Source of the DNA: Adineta ricciae
Taxonomy: Eukaryota > Rotifera > Eurotatoria > Adinetida > Adinetidae
Direction of reading: 5' to 3'
NCBI GenBank assembly: GCA_905250025.1
Contig: CAJNOJ010000065.1
Span: forward strand, 186,001 to 250,000
DNA: 64,000 nt
The first letter of the stretch is position 1. Each line of letters starts with the position of its first letter. Positions 60,042 to 64,000 of the stretch are shown piece by piece. Made by a program: the position numbers and the translations under genes. The notes under the pieces were generated by a model. It saw only the letters and a program-made list of their open reading frames with translations. It did no database searches and was not told the DNA's origin.

Positions 60042-61823
60042 TTATTGCCCATTTTGTTGCGCAACGGATGAATCCTGTTGCTTTTGAGCAGACTCATCTT
60101 GATGTTCATCGAGTATAGGAATCTGCTCATTGCGGAATGCTTCGAAAAAGAGTCGATGATCGCGTCGAGTAGCATTACCATATGCCTAAAACAGACGAAA
60201 ACGCGTGAAAGAAACGAACTGTTCGTATGAAATCGATTTTACCATTCCGAATGAGACCATATCTTTAACAAATTCTTCATCGCGTCCTGCAATTGCATCG
60301 CGAATAGCTACTTCCGAATGTCTCGGTATGATACCAAAAGGTATCAAATCTGTATGCTGTGCTCCATGTTTCTCTTTATCAATCGAATCCACGTCAGCAA
60401 CGCAATGAATTTTGGCTATGAAAAGATAATACATATGATCATTCAACTAAGCAAAATTTCGATTTTCTCAAACGAACCCATTGCTTTTCCTAAGATCTCT
60501 GCTGTTTGTCGAATTTCTTCCAAATCATTAATATCTGTCCAATCGAGATCTTTACTATGCGTTGCAATTTCATCGACAAACAATGGTACCTCATTGTTTA
60601 ATGTTGAATAGCCTAACCATCGTGTTGTCACGGCATGCATTGCGTATGCGCAAAGAACCGTTCGAAGACCGTCATGTTTAAAATATTGTTCTAAATCTGG
60701 ATTGTTGATAACAGTGGCCACAGCTGATTTTGTTGCTGGTTTCATATATATAACAACATCAGTTTCTAACGCTTCAGTTCGTCCTTCTATTAGAACATTG
60801 TAAGATATCGCGCCTGCAGAACCAATTCCCGGCGAAGAACGTGCAACAATATCTTTAACCTAAAACCAAGAATTGACTAGTGTTGAGATAATTTCGAGAA
60901 TAACTCACTCGGTATGTCATTGTTGATTCTCTTTTACTTTCCGGTATTGTCCGTACATAGTCTTGAAAAGCAAGTAATATCTGATGACGTAAAGTATCAT
61001 CAACATCTTTAACAATCGTTGAACGAATAAATTTCCGTTGATAATCTTCAATATATGTCATCGTGTCTAAATGATCTTCTTTCGAACCTAAACGTGATTC
61101 TTTGATCAAGATATTTACTGGTCCTTCCGTATTCTCGTGTGTTATCAGAACAAGGTGCTGTTCCGGCGAGTCACAAAAACCATAGATCTGTTTTAAATAA
61201 GAACGAACAACAGTTTCAAGGACTTTCTCGATTTTGGCATCGCAGTATGCTTTAGCAAACATGATCAAATTTAAACTTGCAAGTAAACGCTTTATATCCC
61301 ATGTAAATGGACCTATGTAGCCCTAAACAATCACAAAATAACGACCCAAACAATTCACATGAATTACTTCATCAAAATCATTGACATCGAAGTTAATTCG
61401 ACCGAAACGATCAATATACGTGCCGAAGTTCTCCGCATGAAGATCACCCTAATAGAAAGCAATGAATTTATATATAGATCGGAAATGCTTTTCTTGAGTT
61501 CTTACATGAATGAAGATATTCAATGCAGATTTATTATTCTTCAACCAGACATCCTCAGAAACATTTTGTAGAAGATCACGATAAAAAAGTACCGCTGAAC
61601 CGCGATAAAATGCAAACTCGTCCGATGCCATCTTACGAAAACGCCCACGCCATCCTTTCGGGTTTTTACTCATACCGTCGCCAAAATTCGTCACGAATGT
61701 ATTGAGAATAAATTTAATTCTTTCTCGATCGCTATCTTGTTGAACGTCATTCAGCGTGTTATGATGAGACGTTGGAGGATGATGAGGACGTTGAGAATTA
61801 ACTGTCGACGATGGTCCACTCAT
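60042..61823 (-). CDS. DUF2252 family protein (bacterial/fungal-type, kinase-like)
   Basis: Six exons (61506-61823, 61368-61448, 60909-61322, 60478-60859, 60243-60415, 60042-60185) encode 503 aa. Conserved family blocks: MASDEFAFYRGSAVLFYRDL, then GDLHAENFGTY (which follows an intron at NIFIH), NFDVNDFDEGYIGPFTWDIK and RLLASLN, later SAGAISYNVLIEG-type and LGKAMG. DUF2252 proteins have a kinase/phosphotransferase-like core with a GDxHxxNFG loop and an FDxNDFDE motif that resemble catalytic and metal-binding loops. Activity is uncharacterised. The family is common in bacteria and some fungi and is not a standard animal gene, so horizontal origin is inferred. An upstream in-frame ATG at 61946 would add 41 residues. 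The C-tail is Gln/Asp-rich. Confidence 0.9.
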
Positions 61824-62768
61824 TTTATGATCAGAATTTGTTTTTAGTAATCGCTGATCTGGTTTTTTCTCACACTGTTTATATAAGCTCGATAACAATA
61901 GTGATCGCTTGTTTTGTTTTCGGATACAAAAAAGAAAGGCAATCAAGCATGATGTTTATTCTTTATTCAATAAGGTGGGGAAGTACAACGATTCATTCAC
62001 GACCTTCGGATTTGTGCACGAAAATATATTTTTAGAAGATGTTGCCGTCATCAATAAAGAAAGGAGTTCTTTCGTCACCAAAGTGATCAAAGGATAAATA
62101 AATGTCAATAGTGAAAGTACGCACTTGTGAACTCTAAACTTGACGGGGAACAGCAGACCATCTTAAAGAACAAACGTGAATCTCATGCTATTTCTAGCCT
62201 GAATTTTTTCCGACCTTTCAAGAAATTAAAAAATGTCATACTACTTATGAAATTTAACAATTATGGTTATTAATCTTGCGATGGAAACAACATTACAAGA
62301 AACTTAAGGTGTACACTTCTGGATTTCAGAGCTTTGGCTTTAGCTCGAGTTTTCTTCTAAATTTCTATACAGTTAATCACCATTTTTCAACAAACACTAA
62401 TAAATTATTGATTTATTTCGTAGATTATGCTATTGGTAGGAATGATTAATAATGAGTGTTGTCGGTTGCCAGCTGAAAAAATTTTACGCTTCCACTAATT
62501 TTCGAAAAAATCGGATTCAAAATTGAATAGATATATGTTTGAAAAATTCACGTGATCTTTTACAAATCAATACATTTGCGTTTTCTTGACATTGACTTAA
62601 TCATCGAACTGCACATGGCACTTTCCTTTCAATTTGTGACTTAAAAACGCAGAATTAATTTGCTTTAGTGAACATAAAAAACTTCTTTGGGAGACTAGCG
62701 CTTGAAAGTTGTATTTCTCAGGCTGCTGAGAAAAAGAAGGAACCATTTGCATTTTAAATTTGACTTCC
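61824..62768. other. Intergenic spacer
   Basis: AT-rich, no supported exon. It separates the DUF2252 gene (minus) from a plus-strand pseudogene, so both promoters should lie here. Confidence 0.4.
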
Positions 62769-63965
62769 ATGGCAAGGATTGCGTTTTTACTTATTATCAC
62801 CATCAGTATGCAATTTGCACCGATGGCTATTCGAATTGGGCGAGTTTCAAATGCTTCTCTCAATGTACAAAATAGTTCATATTTGTTATATACACAATTG
62901 AATATCAATCAATGTATATGCACTGCAATCGTATGATATAATTCTACATTACTTGCTTTGAATTATTTTTCCTCGAATCAATCTTGTCAAGTTATCCTTC
63001 TGCCGATTTCTTCGTATGAGATAGTGTCTTCTGCAAATTCAAATTTAATCATATTTCAAACACTACCTAATCGATGTTGTTCTGATTTATCATTCGTTTT
63101 AAAAAGTATCGAACTTGCCACACAGTCAACATCAATATCGATCACCCAACCAGTATTTTTTTCGATTAACCCAGCAAATAATCTCTTTTCCGTTATGTCT
63201 TACCGTGGCTCACGAACGTTATTCAATCGTAGCAATCTAAATGTTAGTATTAGCGTCACATCAGTTGGTTCTCAATGTGCCATTGCAGCACAAAGTGAAA
63301 ATCTCTTCGTATCGAGTTTGTATTCTAATCAATGGCGTATCTGAGTAAATACGGAAAATGTTATTCTAGGCTGTGATAGTCCACGTTCTATTCGAATTTA
63401 CAATGATACAATCTATGGTTCTCAATTGTTATATGTTCTCAATGTAACGTACTACGTTCGACAAGTAGTTTTTATTCGAAACTACACATGGCTATTGGTC
63501 ATTAATCAATATTTGAATTTCATCGAATTCTATTCAATGAATTTACAAACGAATACGTTCATATATAATTATTCCGTTCCAGTTCCATACCCGATTCCCT
63601 GGTCTTTAACAAAGTAAAATGATACATTGATATATTTATGTTTTTGGACGTCTGGAATACCTGTTCATATCCTTTCGTTGAACAATTCAGTATGGACAGT
63701 TTCAAATTTGGCATTAACCAAGCCCTCTAGTTCGCAAATAGTCGCCCAAGTAGCTTTCGATTCTTGTAATCGTCTCTGGACGGTTGTCTATGGCTATGGA
63801 ATCAAAATTTACGATCTCATGGGGCAAACTCTACTTGCCAGTTGGTCATCAGTATCAACTACACTTGATACACTATTAATACTTGATAATTACGAGATAT
63901 TCTTGGGTGATTATGACAATAATTATATTCTACACTACACTCCTAATTTGCAGTGCGCATTGTAA
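62769..63965 (+). pseudogene. Secreted, propeller-like protein of unknown family with three in-frame stops
   Basis: From the ATG at 62769, one continuous frame runs for about 1.2 kb to a natural stop at 63963-63965. It has a signal-like N-terminus (MARIAFLLIITISMQFA), a Cys motif (QCICTAIV), ALNYFSSNQSCQV, several N-glycosylation sequons, and repeated Trp-containing strands (TWLLVINQYLNFIEFYSM, LWTVVYGYGIKIYDLMGQ, NYEIFLGDYDNNYILHY) like those of NHL/propeller repeats. The frame is broken by TGA (62934-62936), TGA (63342-63344) and TAA (63615-63617), with no frameshift. No introns flanking these stops could be placed with both splice phases consistent and conserved sequence kept. I read it as a decaying copy; recoding or unusual splicing remain possible. 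Confidence 0.6.
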
Positions 63966-64000
63966 TTTTAAGACGCCAAATCCAAAGTTCTTTTGAATTT

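Overview
Nuclear DNA of an invertebrate animal, most likely a bdelloid rotifer. Most genes are split by GT-AG introns of about 45-80 nt in AT-rich sequence. The core genes are clearly metazoan: MAEA, a Shaker potassium channel, CDPF1, BLTP2, RPS20, rhodopsin-like GPCRs, TBC1D9, G3BP, a BHLHE22/23 factor and Rab14. Among them sit genes whose closest recognisable families are plant, fungal or bacterial, a mixture known for bdelloids. The species cannot be named from the sequence.

Layout, left half. 1-450 is the last exon of an unknown gene. 965-2810 is MAEA, and 3593-4256 holds 3' exons of an unknown gene. 5677-11771 is a Kv1/Shaker channel with four alternative 5' starts. 12854-13348 (minus) is CDPF1. 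13569-22906 (minus) is a complete 33-exon BLTP2/KIAA0100 lipid-transfer gene. 23292-23723 is RPS20, and 23999-24268 (minus) a small glycine-zipper/Tyr-rich protein. Two GPCRs follow (24906-25997 minus; 28883-30494 plus) around a 2.9 kb gene desert. Then come a small secreted protein (31558-32151), a frameshifted COSMC-like gene (32193-33120 minus) and a coiled-coil plus propeller-like gene (33283-34743 minus) that shares a 224 bp divergent promoter with TBC1D9 (34968-39314).

Layout, right half. From 40 to 62 kb, foreign-type genes alternate with animal genes. The foreign-type ones are a lactonase-family propeller (40064-41243), a phi-class-like glutathione S-transferase (41418-42273 minus), a plant-type PPR protein with a DYW cytidine-deaminase domain (43344-45653), a plant/fungal-type Fpg DNA glycosylase (48122-49606), two near-identical intronless fungal-type 2-keto-3-deoxy-acid aldolases (52890-53852 and 55013-55975, minus) and a DUF2252 protein (60042-61823 minus). 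The animal ones are G3BP (50033-52191), a BHLHE22/23 factor (56545-57108) and Rab14 (58810-59709 minus). The window ends with a probable pseudogene carrying three in-frame stops (62769-63965).

The most striking items are the DYW-type PPR editing-factor gene in an animal, with an apparent frameshift; the aldolase pair with a sharply bounded identity tract that looks like gene conversion; the alternative N-terminal exons of the Shaker channel, which all end in the same phase; and a 234 bp MITE-like element with inverted ends. Exon limits were set by hand from splice sites and reading-frame phase, with no transcript data.
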